Positions 19,442-28,500 of a stretch of DNA of 64,000 nt are shown piece after piece; position 1 is the first letter of the stretch, and the number at the start of each line of letters is the position of its first letter. A model generated the notes under the pieces. The model ran no database searches. It was not told the origin of the DNA and worked only from the letters and a program-made list of their open reading frames with translations. The DNA comes from Escherichia marmotae. Lineage in GTDB: Bacteria > Pseudomonadota > Gammaproteobacteria > Enterobacterales > Enterobacteriaceae. The translations under genes were made by a program, and so were the position numbers. The stretch covers positions 2,418,001 through 2,482,000 of the forward strand of contig NZ_CP025979.1 in NCBI RefSeq assembly GCF_002900365.1, written 5' to 3'.

Positions 19442-19933
19442 TTAACGCATTATTTTATCGCCGCGTGAAAGTCCGACAACGCCGGAGCGGGCAACTTCAA
19501 CAATTTTCGCCACATCGCGAATCGATGCTAAAAATGCATCGAGTTTATCGCTGGTTCCCGCCAGTTGAACGGTATAAAGCGACGGTGTGACATCGATAAT
19601 TTGCCCACGGAATATTTCCGTATTGCGTTTCACTTCGTCACGTCCGTAGCCGCTGGCCTGAATTTTCACCAGCATAATTTCCCGCTCAACGTGCGCGCCC
19701 TGCCCCAGTTCGCTCACGCGCAAGACATCGACCAGCTTGTGTAATTGCTTTTCGATCTGCTCAAGCACTTTTTCATCGCCCACGGTCTGGATAGTCATGC
19801 GCGATAATGTCGGATCGTCGGTTGGCGCAACGGTCAGACTTTCAATGTTATAGCCACGCTGGGAAAAAAGGCCGATCACACGGGATAACGCGCCTGATTC
19901 ATTTTCGAGTAATACTGATAATATCCGGCGCAT
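19442..19933 (-). CDS. ilvH: Acetolactate synthase III, regulatory subunit
   Basis: Small subunit of AHAS III; activates IlvI and confers valine inhibition. The start is the ATG at 19931-19933 (MRRILSVLLENESGALSRVI, 163 residues), 2 nt after the ilvI stop; a longer upstream frame lies inside ilvI. An N-terminal ACT domain (about 1-75, with the valine-binding NESGALSRV segment at 11-19) is followed by a second ACT-like domain (REIMLVKIQASGYGRDEVKR). It is paired with ilvI as in E. coli. Confidence 0.98.
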   Translation of the reverse strand: MRRILSVLLENESGALSRVIGLFSQRGYNIESLTVAPTDDPTLSRMTIQTVGDEKVLEQIEKQLHKLVDVLRVSELGQGAHVEREIMLVKIQASGYGRDEVKRNTEIFRGQIIDVTPSLYTVQLAGTSDKLDAFLASIRDVAKIVEVARSGVVGLSRGDKIMR

Positions 19934-19935
19934 AA

Positions 19936-21660
19936 TCAGGTTCTCTCCGTTTTGCTTAACCACATTTCATCCATTCCACCCCCGCGAATATGCATCGGGT
20001 AGACATGCTCACTGCCATCAACGGTGACATCAACAAACACCAGACGGTTATTACCGACCTGCTCAAGTGCCTCGCTCAGTTTGCTTTCCAGCTCATCCGG
20101 ACGTGAAATTTGGATACCCACATGGCCATAGGCTTCTGCCAGACGGACGAAATCTGGTAGCGACTGCATATAAGATTGTGAATGACGGCCGGAATAGATC
20201 ATGTCCTGCCATTGCTTCACCATCCCCAGGTAGCGGTTATTGAGATTCACCACCAGCACCGGCAGTTCATATTGCAAGGCTGTAGACAGTTCCTGAATGT
20301 TCATCTGAATACTGCCATCGCCAGTGACGCAGACCACGGTTTCTCCCGGCAGTGCCATTTTGACGCCCAGCGCCGCAGGTAAACCAAAGCCCATAGTGCC
20401 GAGGCCGCCGGAGTTGATCCAGCGACGCGGTTTATCGAAAGGATAATAAAGCGCGGCGAACATCTGGTGTTGCCCGACATCGGACGTCACATAAGCGTCC
20501 CCCTTCGTCAGTCGCCAGAGCGTCTCGATCACCGCCTGCGGTTTAATGCTTTCACTGTGGGTATCATATTTCAGGCACTGGCGAGCGCGCCACTGTTCAA
20601 TTTGCTGCCACCAGTCGCGGATCTCATCCAGAGGTTGCGAAGAGGTTTCTTGCGGTAACAATTCCAGCATTTGCTCCAACACCAGACGCGCATCGCCAAC
20701 GATCGGGATGTCGGCGGTCACGGTTTTTGAGATCGAGGTAGGATCGATATCAATATGTAACACTGTCGCATTTGGGCAGTACTTTGCCAGATTGTTAGTG
20801 GTGCGATCATCAAAGCGTACACCAACCGCAAAAATGACATCGGCATTATGCATCGTCATATTAGCTTCGTAAGTGCCGTGCATTCCCAGCATTCCCAAGG
20901 CCTGACGATGCGTTGCCGGAAACACACCTAATCCCATTAATGACGAGACGACAGGAAGATTAAGTTGCTCAATAATCTGTTTGAGTTGTTGATGGCAACC
21001 CGCAGTCACTGCGCCACCGCCAACGTAAATTACCGGTTTTTTCGCCGCCACCAGCGTTTGCAGCGCGCGTTTAATCTGCCCCTTATGGCCCAGCGTTGTT
21101 GGGTTATAAGAGCGCATACTGACCGACTCCGGCCAGACGTACGGTAATTTGTTCGCCGGATTAAGAATGTCTTTCGGTAAATCAACCACCACAGGCCCAG
21201 GACGACCGCTTGCCGCCAGCCAGAATGCCTTTTTCAGCACCTGCGGTATATCTTCCGTTTGCTTAACCAGAAAACTGTGTTTAACCACCGGCCGGGAAAT
21301 TCCCACCATGTCACACTCCTGAAAGGCATCGTAACCTATCAGCGAGGTTGCTACCTGCCCGGAAAGGATAACCAGCGGAATGGAGTCCATATAGGCAGTG
21401 GCGATACCAGTAATTGCGTTGGTGGCCCCAGGGCCCGATGTCACCAGCACAACGCCCACTTCTCCGGTCGCGCGCGCCAGACCATCGGCCATATGCACTG
21501 CCGCCTGTTCATGACGAACTAATACGTGATCAATACCGCCCACGGTATGCAATGCATCGTAAATATCAAGGACTGCGCCTCCGGGGTAACCGAATACTTG
21601 TTTAACGCCCTGATCGATAAGCGATCGGACGACCATCTCGGCTCCAGACAACATCTCCAT
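19936..21660 (-). CDS. ilvI: Acetolactate synthase III, catalytic subunit
   Basis: Thiamine-diphosphate enzyme that condenses two pyruvates to acetolactate (valine, leucine) or pyruvate with 2-oxobutyrate (isoleucine). The start is the ATG at 21658-21660 (MEMLSGAEMVVRSL, 574 residues), preceded by GAGGCAAGCC; 28 further codons upstream match nothing. The catalytic Glu lies in VRHEQAAVHMADG near 47. The ThDP motif GDGSIQMNIQELSTALQYEL is near 440-460. It differs from K-12 at several sites, for instance KQIIEQLNLPVVSSL in the middle domain. Confidence 0.98.
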   Translation of the reverse strand: MEMLSGAEMVVRSLIDQGVKQVFGYPGGAVLDIYDALHTVGGIDHVLVRHEQAAVHMADGLARATGEVGVVLVTSGPGATNAITGIATAYMDSIPLVILSGQVATSLIGYDAFQECDMVGISRPVVKHSFLVKQTEDIPQVLKKAFWLAASGRPGPVVVDLPKDILNPANKLPYVWPESVSMRSYNPTTLGHKGQIKRALQTLVAAKKPVIYVGGGAVTAGCHQQLKQIIEQLNLPVVSSLMGLGVFPATHRQALGMLGMHGTYEANMTMHNADVIFAVGVRFDDRTTNNLAKYCPNATVLHIDIDPTSISKTVTADIPIVGDARLVLEQMLELLPQETSSQPLDEIRDWWQQIEQWRARQCLKYDTHSESIKPQAVIETLWRLTKGDAYVTSDVGQHQMFAALYYPFDKPRRWINSGGLGTMGFGLPAALGVKMALPGETVVCVTGDGSIQMNIQELSTALQYELPVLVVNLNNRYLGMVKQWQDMIYSGRHSQSYMQSLPDFVRLAEAYGHVGIQISRPDELESKLSEALEQVGNNRLVFVDVTVDGSEHVYPMHIRGGGMDEMWLSKTERT

Positions 21661-21977
21661 GGCTTGCCTCACTGTTTGGCGGAAAAAATGTGTAAAACAC
21701 ATTAACCGTCCGATCTGGCTTAAGCAATTGACAGGCAGAGTCACAAGCGTGAATAAATAAGAATAAACAGGAGGAAAGGAGAAAATAAACGATAAAATAC
21801 TCCAGAATGGCGGACAGAATTGATAATAAATCGGCTAAATCTGCCTCGTTACAGCAATTTCTCTATTTTTTTATTATTTCTAATATCAGGGTGAACATGC
21901 ATTCAGAATAAAATTCTACATTGAATAAAAAATGCAGAATAAACCAGAGATGCACACCTGATTTACTCTGCCTCTGC
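21661..21977 (-). promoter_or_regulatory. ilvIH promoter and Lrp-controlled upstream region
   Basis: This 317-bp gap between leuO and ilvI contains no gene. It is A+T-rich with TTTATT/AATAAA runs. In E. coli this interval carries the ilvIH promoter and several Lrp-binding sites, and its transcription relays to leuO. I did not assign individual Lrp sites. The stretch TGTGTTTTACACA (minus strand, about 45 nt before the ilvI ATG) is a small inverted repeat near the expected start of transcription. Confidence 0.55.
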
Positions 21978-22931
21978 TTAACGTTTACAAATAGAGACTA
22001 ATTGCTCTTCCATCCATTGATGACCTTTATCACGCCCGGCTGCCTCATGCCAGGAGAGGTAACAGGTTCTGCTATTTTGTTTTAATGGCAGCGGTAATAT
22101 CTGCAATTCTAAGGATTCAGCAAACTCCTCAGCCAGCCAACGAGGCGCAATAGCGACAAGATGCGTTTGCGACACCACGCTAAGGACGCTCATCATTGCC
22201 ATTCCCTGATAAGCGATACTGGCTTGTTTATCTACTGTGTCGTACCACGGTTGACTAAACGACGCGAAACGGTCGAGCGAAACTGCCGCATGTTGTTCGT
22301 TATAAACATCATGTTTCAGTAATGGGCCGTTAATCGTCGGATGCTTCTTACTAGCTACCAGTACCATTTCATCTTTAAATAATGGAACGCTGGTAAATTC
22401 AGGACGATGGAAGTCTTCATAACTAATAACGAACTCCGTTTCCTGATAACGGAGTTGATGTTCGGTGTTCTGATTTAATGAAGACTTGAATATCACATGA
22501 ATATTTGGCGCAATTTGCTCAATGTGATTATAAATCTGCGAGGTCAGAATGCTATCTAACGGGCTGCAAACACAGAGATGGAATACGCGCTCGCTGCTGG
22601 AAGGCTCAAACCCTGAACCCGGTAACTCGTTTTGTACTAATTGCAGCGCCTGACGCACAGAGCCAAAAAGCTGAAATGCGCGGGCAGTCGGTTGGATGCC
22701 ACGACCATAACGAACAAACAACTCGTCATTAAACATCACCTTCAGGCGTGCAACAGCATTACTGACCGCAGGTTGCGACATTCCCAGAACATGCGCGGCA
22801 CGAGTAATATTCTGCTCCTGCATCACAGCATCGAAAACGGTTAATAAGTTTAAATCGACCATACGCAACTGTGGCTTGCTTAAATCCACAATCTCCGCAA
22901 TCTCTGGATGATCTGTTTTTACCTCTGACAT
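21978..22931 (-). CDS. leuO: LysR-type regulator LeuO
   Basis: LysR-family regulator that antagonises H-NS silencing (for example at bgl and cas) and acts on leucine and stress genes. The 317 residues from the ATG at 22929-22931 (MSEVKTDHPEIAEIVDLSKP) include three residues, Ile-Val-Asp, that the K-12 protein lacks as I recall it. The winged helix-turn-helix is at about 25-85 (LLTVFDAVMQEQNITRAAHV), then the effector domain. An in-frame GTG 18 nt upstream (22947-22949) has its own near-identical GGAGTTAAGT sequence and would add six residues. The gene lies between ilvI and leuL as in E. coli. Confidence 0.96.
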   Translation of the reverse strand: MSEVKTDHPEIAEIVDLSKPQLRMVDLNLLTVFDAVMQEQNITRAAHVLGMSQPAVSNAVARLKVMFNDELFVRYGRGIQPTARAFQLFGSVRQALQLVQNELPGSGFEPSSSERVFHLCVCSPLDSILTSQIYNHIEQIAPNIHVIFKSSLNQNTEHQLRYQETEFVISYEDFHRPEFTSVPLFKDEMVLVASKKHPTINGPLLKHDVYNEQHAAVSLDRFASFSQPWYDTVDKQASIAYQGMAMMSVLSVVSQTHLVAIAPRWLAEEFAESLELQILPLPLKQNSRTCYLSWHEAAGRDKGHQWMEEQLVSICKR

Positions 22932-23526
22932 ACTTAACTCCACTGTCACACTTAACTCCCTTTCCCTTATTGGAATGCAGAGAAATAATCCTGAAAAATA
23001 TTATTTACCATGCATATAAAATAAGAAGAAGGAAAATGAGTAAAATTAGGAAAACATAAAGATAAGGGTTCTGATAAAAACAGAATCCATTGCCGTGCGA
23101 AGAGTCATTCATCACAGCTTAATAATCCATAATGTTTTTGTTGCGAAAACATTCTAATCATAACCACCACGAATAATCAATCATCTAAAAAATGGATTAA
23201 TTGTGCTAATTTAATGCTTAATTTATGCGTTTAATATATTAATCCTTAACATTAATCGTTCAATAATATTCACTAAATCAATATAAAAACATTCGTACAG
23301 CATATAATTCAATACAAATCATCAGGATAGTTGCGGTAGCAAGCAAGTTTTACTCTTTCTTACCTCGTTGATTAAATGCAATAAATTATTCTGAAGTATG
23401 TCTACCAATGAAAAGTATGAGCGGTTAAACAGAAATTAATATCGACTGTTTTTACTCTTGCAGCACAATTAGCTAATTTGACGCATACAGAACTCTCGCT
23501 GGTGAACCGTTTTTGTTGCATCAGGG
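22932..23526. promoter_or_regulatory. A+T-rich leuO-leuL intergenic regulatory region
   Basis: About 600 bp between the divergent leuO and leuL genes with no supportable coding sequence. It is visibly A+T-rich, with many ATTAAT/TTAATA runs between 23150 and 23300. In E. coli and Salmonella this interval holds the leuO promoter and an A+T-rich H-NS-bound silencer, with relief by LeuO. I infer the same role here. No recognisable small RNA was found. Confidence 0.55.
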
Positions 23527-23555
23527 TTGACATCCGTTTTTGTATCCAGTAACTC
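23527..23555 (+). promoter_or_regulatory. leuLABCD promoter
   Basis: TTGACA (23527-23532) and TAACTC (23550-23555) are 17 bp apart, with transcription expected to start near 23562, about 28 nt before leuL. This is the known E. coli leu promoter position. Confidence 0.85.
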
Positions 23556-23589
23556 TAAAAGCATATCGCATTCATCCGGAGCTGATTTA

Positions 23590-23676
23590 ATGACTCACAT
23601 CGTTCGCTTTAACGGTCTACTACTACTAAACGCATCTTCTTTGCGCGGTAGACGAGTGAGCGGCATCCAGCATTAA
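23590..23676 (+). CDS. leuL: leu operon leader peptide
   Basis: A 28-residue leader, MTHIVRFNGLLLLNASSLRG then RRVSGIQH, that carries four consecutive leucine codons (all CTA, a rare codon). When charged leucyl-tRNA is scarce the ribosome stalls there, the antiterminator forms and leuABCD is transcribed. It is preceded by CCGGAGCTGATTTA. Relative to the K-12 peptide I recall, residue 8 is Asn instead of Ile; the control codons are unchanged. Confidence 0.95.
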   Translation: MTHIVRFNGLLLLNASSLRGRRVSGIQH

Positions 23677-23694
23677 GCCAGCACGCAGTCAGAC

Positions 23695-23724
23695 AAAAAA
23701 CCCGCGCATTGCGCGGGTTTTTTT
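23695..23724 (+). terminator. leu attenuator terminator
   Basis: An A-run, then CCCGCGCATTGCGCGGG and seven T residues form a compact G+C-rich hairpin with a U-tract, 19 nt after the leuL stop codon and 43 nt before leuA. This is the attenuation terminator of the leu operon. Confidence 0.93.
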
Positions 23725-23767
23725 ATGCCCGAAGCGAAGCGCCCTAAAAGAGACAAGGATCCAAACT

Positions 23768-25339
23768 ATGAGCCAGCAAGTCATTATTTTCGATACCACA
23801 TTGCGCGACGGTGAACAGGCGTTACAGGCAAGCTTGAGTGCGAAAGAAAAACTGCAAATTGCGCTGGGCCTTGAGCGAATGGGGGTTGACGTGATGGAAG
23901 TCGGTTTCCCCGTCTCTTCGCCGGGCGATTTCGAATCGGTGCAAACCATTGCTCGCCAGGTCAAAAATAGCCGCGTTTGTGCGTTAGCCCGTTGCGTGGA
24001 AAAAGATATCGACGTGGCGGCAGAATCCCTGAAAGTTGCCGAAGCCTTCCGTATTCATACCTTTATTGCCACCTCCCCAATGCACATTGCCACCAAGCTG
24101 CGCAGCACGCTGGATGAGGTGATCGAACGCGCCATCTATATGGTGAAACGTGCACGCAATTACACCGATGATGTTGAATTTTCTTGCGAAGACGCCGGAC
24201 GCACACCGATTGCCGATCTGGCGCGAGTGGTCGAAGCAGCAATTAACGCCGGTGCCACTACCATCAACATCCCGGACACCGTGGGCTATACCATGCCATT
24301 TGAGTTCGCCGGAATCATCAGAGGTCTGTATGAACGCGTACCAAACATCGATAAAGCCATTATTTCCGTACACACTCACGATGATTTAGGCCTGGCGGTC
24401 GGCAACTCGCTGGCGGCGGTACATGCCGGAGCACGGCAGGTAGAAGGTGCGATGAACGGGATCGGTGAACGTGCGGGTAACTGTTCGCTGGAAGAAGTGA
24501 TCATGGCGATCAAAGTGCGTAAGGATATTCTCAACGTCCACACCGCCATTAATCACCAGGAGATATGGCGCACCAGTCAGTTAGTTAGCCAGATTTGCAA
24601 TATGCCGATCCCGGCAAACAAAGCCATTGTTGGCAGCGGCGCGTTCGCACACTCCTCCGGTATTCATCAGGATGGCGTGCTGAAAAATCGCGAAAACTAC
24701 GAAATCATGACACCAGAATCTATTGGTCTGAACCAAATCCAGTTAAATCTGACCTCTCGTTCTGGTCGTGCGGCAGTAAAACACCGCATGGATGAGATGG
24801 GATATAAAGAAAGTGAATATAATTTAGACAATCTGTACGACGCTTTCCTGAAACTGGCAGATAAAAAAGGCCAGGTATTTGATTACGACCTGGAGGCTCT
24901 GGCCTTTATTGATAAACAGCAAGAAGAACCGGAACACTTCCGTCTGGATTACTTCAGTGTGCAGTCGGGGTCTAACGATATCGCCACTGCCGCCGTCAAA
25001 CTGGCCTGTGGCGGGGAAGTCAAAGCGGAAGCCGCCAACGGTAATGGCCCGGTCGATGCCGTCTACCAGGCGATTAACCGTATCACTGACTACAACGTCG
25101 AACTGGTGAAATACAGCCTGACCGCCAAAGGCCACGGTAAAGATGCGCTGGGTCAGGTGGATATCGTCGCTAACTACAACGGTCGCCGCTTCCACGGCGT
25201 CGGCCTGGCCACCGATATTGTCGAGTCCTCCGCCAAAGCAATGGTGCACGTGCTGAACAATATCTGGCGCGCCGCAGAAGTCGAAAAAGAGTTACAACGC
25301 AAAGCTCAACACAACGAAAACAACAAGGAAACCGTGTGA
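23768..25339 (+). CDS. leuA: 2-isopropylmalate synthase
   Basis: Condenses acetyl-CoA with 2-oxoisovalerate, the first leucine-specific step, with feedback inhibition by leucine. It has 523 residues. A DRE-TIM barrel occupies about 1-290, with DTTLRDGEQ at 9-17 and the metal-binding histidines in SVHTHDDLG near 200-208. GIHQDGVLKNRENYE follows, then the C-terminal LeuA regulatory domain (from about 390). It is the first structural gene after the attenuator and its stop overlaps the leuB start (TGATG). Confidence 0.99.
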   Translation: MSQQVIIFDTTLRDGEQALQASLSAKEKLQIALGLERMGVDVMEVGFPVSSPGDFESVQTIARQVKNSRVCALARCVEKDIDVAAESLKVAEAFRIHTFIATSPMHIATKLRSTLDEVIERAIYMVKRARNYTDDVEFSCEDAGRTPIADLARVVEAAINAGATTINIPDTVGYTMPFEFAGIIRGLYERVPNIDKAIISVHTHDDLGLAVGNSLAAVHAGARQVEGAMNGIGERAGNCSLEEVIMAIKVRKDILNVHTAINHQEIWRTSQLVSQICNMPIPANKAIVGSGAFAHSSGIHQDGVLKNRENYEIMTPESIGLNQIQLNLTSRSGRAAVKHRMDEMGYKESEYNLDNLYDAFLKLADKKGQVFDYDLEALAFIDKQQEEPEHFRLDYFSVQSGSNDIATAAVKLACGGEVKAEAANGNGPVDAVYQAINRITDYNVELVKYSLTAKGHGKDALGQVDIVANYNGRRFHGVGLATDIVESSAKAMVHVLNNIWRAAEVEKELQRKAQHNENNKETV

Positions 25340-26430
25340 TGTCGAAGAATTACCATATTGCTGTTTTACCTGGGGATGGGATCGGACCGGAAGTCATGAC
25401 CCAGGCCCTGAAAGTACTGGATGCCGTGCGTAACCGCTTTGCGATGCGTATCACCACCAGCCATTATGATGTCGGCGGCGCAGCCATTGATAACCACGGG
25501 CAGCCGTTGCCGCCAGCGACGGTTGAAGGCTGTGAACAAGCCGATGCCGTACTGTTTGGCTCGGTAGGTGGCCCGAAGTGGGAGCATTTGCCGCCAGACC
25601 AACAACCAGAACGCGGCGCGCTGTTACCTCTGCGTAAACATTTCAAATTATTCAGCAATCTGCGCCCGGCAAAACTGTATCAGGGGCTGGAAGCATTCTG
25701 TCCGCTGCGTGCTGATATTGCTGCTAACGGCTTCGACATCCTGTGCGTGCGTGAGTTAACCGGCGGCATCTATTTCGGTCAACCGAAAGGCCGTGAAGGT
25801 AGCTGTCAGTATGAAAAAGCGTTTGATACCGAGGTATATCACCGTTTTGAGATCGAGCGCATTGCCCGCATCGCGTTTGAATCTGCCCGCAAACGTCGCC
25901 GCAAAGTCACGTCAATCGACAAAGCCAACGTGCTGCAATCCTCTATTTTATGGCGGGAGATCGTTAACGAGATCGCCATTGAATATCCGGATGTTGAACT
26001 GGCACATATGTACATCGACAACGCCACCATGCAGTTGATTAAAGATCCGTCGCAATTTGACGTGCTGCTGTGCTCCAACCTGTTTGGTGACATTCTTTCT
26101 GACGAATGCGCGATGATTACCGGTTCGATGGGGATGTTACCTTCCGCCAGCCTGAACGAACAAGGTTTTGGTCTGTATGAACCGGCAGGCGGCTCTGCGC
26201 CGGATATCGCAGGCAAAAACATCGCTAACCCAATTGCGCAAATTCTGTCGCTGGCGCTGCTGTTGCGCTACAGCCTGGATGCCGATGATGCGGCTTCCGC
26301 TATTGAACGCGCCATTAACCGCGCATTAGAAGAAGGCATTCGCACCGGAGATTTGGCCCGTGGCGCTGCCGCCGTAAGTACCGATGAAATGGGCGATATC
26401 ATTGCCCGCTATGTGGCAGAAGGGGTGTAA
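25339..26430 (+). CDS. leuB: 3-isopropylmalate dehydrogenase
   Basis: NAD-dependent oxidative decarboxylation of 3-isopropylmalate in leucine synthesis. I take the ATG at 25339 (MSKNYHIAVLPGDGIGPEVM, 363 residues), which overlaps the leuA stop; the preceding in-frame GTG is inside leuA. The isocitrate/isopropylmalate dehydrogenase signature is NLFGDILSDECAMITGSMGM near 245-264, and the substrate-binding ELTGGIYFG segment is near 140. It is followed after 2 bp by leuC. Confidence 0.99.
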   Translation: MSKNYHIAVLPGDGIGPEVMTQALKVLDAVRNRFAMRITTSHYDVGGAAIDNHGQPLPPATVEGCEQADAVLFGSVGGPKWEHLPPDQQPERGALLPLRKHFKLFSNLRPAKLYQGLEAFCPLRADIAANGFDILCVRELTGGIYFGQPKGREGSCQYEKAFDTEVYHRFEIERIARIAFESARKRRRKVTSIDKANVLQSSILWREIVNEIAIEYPDVELAHMYIDNATMQLIKDPSQFDVLLCSNLFGDILSDECAMITGSMGMLPSASLNEQGFGLYEPAGGSAPDIAGKNIANPIAQILSLALLLRYSLDADDAASAIERAINRALEEGIRTGDLARGAAAVSTDEMGDIIARYVAEGV

Positions 26431-26432
26431 TT

Positions 26433-27833
26433 ATGGCTAAGACGTTATACGAAAAATTGTTCGACGCTCATGTAGTTTACGAAGCTGAAAACGAAACCCC
26501 GCTGTTATATATCGACCGCCATCTGGTGCATGAAGTGACGTCACCGCAGGCGTTTGATGGTCTGCGCACCCACGGACGCCCGGTACGTCAGCCAGGTAAA
26601 ACTTTCGCCACTATGGACCACAACGTCTCGACCCAGACCAAAGACATTAATGCCTGCGGAGAAATGGCGCGCATCCAGATGCAGGAGCTGATCAAAAACT
26701 GCAAAGATTTTGGCGTCGAGCTGTATGACCTGAATCACCCGTATCAGGGAATTGTCCACGTGATGGGGCCAGAACAAGGCGTCACCTTACCGGGAATGAC
26801 CATTGTTTGCGGCGACTCGCATACCGCCACCCACGGCGCGTTTGGCGCACTGGCGTTTGGCATCGGTACTTCCGAAGTTGAACACGTGCTGGCAACGCAA
26901 ACCCTGAAGCAGGGTCGTGCGAAGACCATGAAAATTGAAGTCCAGGGTAAAGCCGCACCAGGAATTACTGCGAAAGATATCGTGCTGGCAATTATCGGTA
27001 AAACCGGCAGTGCAGGCGGCACCGGGCATGTGGTGGAGTTTTGCGGTGAAGCAATCCGTGATTTAAGCATGGAAGGTCGCATGACCCTGTGCAATATGGC
27101 AATCGAAATGGGCGCAAAAGCCGGTCTGGTTGCGCCGGACGAAACCACCTTTAACTATGTCAAAGGCCGTCTTCATGCGCCGAAAGGCAAAGATTTCGAC
27201 GACGCCGTCGCCTACTGGAAAACACTGCAAACCGACGAAGGTGCAACTTTCGATACCGTTGTTACTCTGCAAGCAGAAGAGATTGCGCCGCAAGTCACCT
27301 GGGGCACCAACCCAGGCCAGGTGATCTCCGTGAACGACAATATTCCCGATCCCGCTTCGTTTGCCGATCCGGTTGAGCGCGCGTCAGCAGAAAAAGCGTT
27401 GGCCTATATGGGGCTGAAACCGGGTATTCCGCTGACCGAAGTCGCTATCGATAAAGTATTTATCGGTTCCTGCACCAACTCACGTATTGAAGATTTACGT
27501 GCAGCGGCGGAAATCGCCAAAGGGCGGAAAGTTGCGCCAGGCGTTCAGGCACTGGTCGTTCCCGGCTCCGGCCCGGTAAAAGCGCAGGCAGAAGCAGAAG
27601 GGCTGGACAAAATTTTTATTGAAGCGGGTTTTGAATGGCGCTTGCCTGGCTGCTCAATGTGTCTGGCGATGAACAACGATCGCCTGAATCCGGGCGAGCG
27701 TTGTGCCTCCACCAGCAACCGTAACTTTGAAGGCCGCCAGGGGCGCGGCGGGCGCACGCATCTGGTTAGCCCGGCAATGGCGGCCGCCGCTGCCGTCACC
27801 GGTCATTTCGCTGACATTCGCAACATTAAATAA
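26433..27833 (+). CDS. leuC: Isopropylmalate isomerase, large subunit
   Basis: Aconitase-type subunit that, with LeuD, isomerises 2- to 3-isopropylmalate. It has 466 residues. Cluster ligands are visible as Cys in GSCTNSRIEDLRAAAEI and the two Cys of LPGCSMCLAMNNDRL near 405-412, the pattern that holds the [4Fe-4S] cluster. GDSHTATHGAFGALAFGIGT is near 126-145. It lies in tight series with leuB (2 bp) and leuD (10 bp). Confidence 0.99.
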   Translation: MAKTLYEKLFDAHVVYEAENETPLLYIDRHLVHEVTSPQAFDGLRTHGRPVRQPGKTFATMDHNVSTQTKDINACGEMARIQMQELIKNCKDFGVELYDLNHPYQGIVHVMGPEQGVTLPGMTIVCGDSHTATHGAFGALAFGIGTSEVEHVLATQTLKQGRAKTMKIEVQGKAAPGITAKDIVLAIIGKTGSAGGTGHVVEFCGEAIRDLSMEGRMTLCNMAIEMGAKAGLVAPDETTFNYVKGRLHAPKGKDFDDAVAYWKTLQTDEGATFDTVVTLQAEEIAPQVTWGTNPGQVISVNDNIPDPASFADPVERASAEKALAYMGLKPGIPLTEVAIDKVFIGSCTNSRIEDLRAAAEIAKGRKVAPGVQALVVPGSGPVKAQAEAEGLDKIFIEAGFEWRLPGCSMCLAMNNDRLNPGERCASTSNRNFEGRQGRGGRTHLVSPAMAAAAAVTGHFADIRNIK

Positions 27834-27843
27834 GGAGCACACC

Positions 27844-28449
27844 ATGGCAGAGAAATTTATCAAACACACAGGCCTGGTTGTTCCATTGGATGCCGCCAAT
27901 GTCGACACTGATGCCATTATCCCGAAACAGTTTTTGCAGAAAGTGACGCGCACTGGTTTTGGCGCGCATCTGTTTAACGACTGGCGTTTTCTGGATGAAA
28001 AAGGCCAACAGCCAAACCCGGACTTCGTGCTGAATTTCCCACAATATCAGGGCGCTTCCATTTTACTGGCGCGGGAAAACTTCGGCTGTGGCTCCTCGCG
28101 TGAGCACGCTCCCTGGGCGCTGACCGATTACGGATTTAAGGTGGTGATTGCGCCCAGTTTCGCGGACATCTTCTACGGCAACAGCTTTAACAACCAGTTG
28201 CTGCCGGTGAAATTAAGCGATGCCGAAGTGGACGAGCTGTTTACACTGGTGCAGGCTAATCCGGGAATTCACTTCGACGTGGATCTGGAAGCGCAAGAGG
28301 TGAAAGCGGGGAATAAAACTTATCGTTTTACCATCGATGCCTTCCGCCGCCACTGCATGATGAACGGTCTCGATAGCATCGGTCTGACGTTGCAGCACGG
28401 CGATGCCATTGCTGATTATGAAGAGAAGCAACCGGCGTTTATGCGCTAG
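27844..28449 (+). CDS. leuD: Isopropylmalate isomerase, small subunit
   Basis: Swivel subunit of the LeuCD isomerase. The start is the ATG at 27844 (MAEKFIKHTGLVVPLDAANV, 201 residues), preceded by AAGGAGCACACC; the longer open frame overlaps leuC and is not used. The substrate-binding loop ENFGCGSSREHAPWAL is near 73-88. The C terminus reads YEEKQPAFMR. It is the last gene of the leu operon, followed only by a REP element and then the terminator of the opposing sgrS. Confidence 0.98.
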   Translation: MAEKFIKHTGLVVPLDAANVDTDAIIPKQFLQKVTRTGFGAHLFNDWRFLDEKGQQPNPDFVLNFPQYQGASILLARENFGCGSSREHAPWALTDYGFKVVIAPSFADIFYGNSFNNQLLPVKLSDAEVDELFTLVQANPGIHFDVDLEAQEVKAGNKTYRFTIDAFRRHCMMNGLDSIGLTLQHGDAIADYEEKQPAFMR

Positions 28450-28458
28450 TTTTATGAG

Positions 28459-28488
28459 TCGGATAAGGCATTCACGCCGCATCCGGCA
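28459..28488. repeat. REP element between leuD and sgrS
   Basis: GTCGGATAAGGCATTCACGC and the following CGCATCCGGCAC form the imperfect palindrome of an enterobacterial REP sequence. It fills the 51 bp between the leuD stop and the SgrS terminator, the place where K-12 has setA followed by a REP. Confidence 0.85.
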
Positions 28489-28500
28489 CTCAATCGCCAA

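Noticed and set aside
22981..23059. Small basic ORF tail in the leuO-leuL gap (SKIRKT end)
   Set aside because: The frame begins inside leuO on the opposite strand and has no independent start signal in the gap.
23689..23964. 91-codon minus-strand ORF over the leu attenuator and leuA start
   Set aside because: It runs antisense through the attenuator hairpin and leuA; no start signal or homology.
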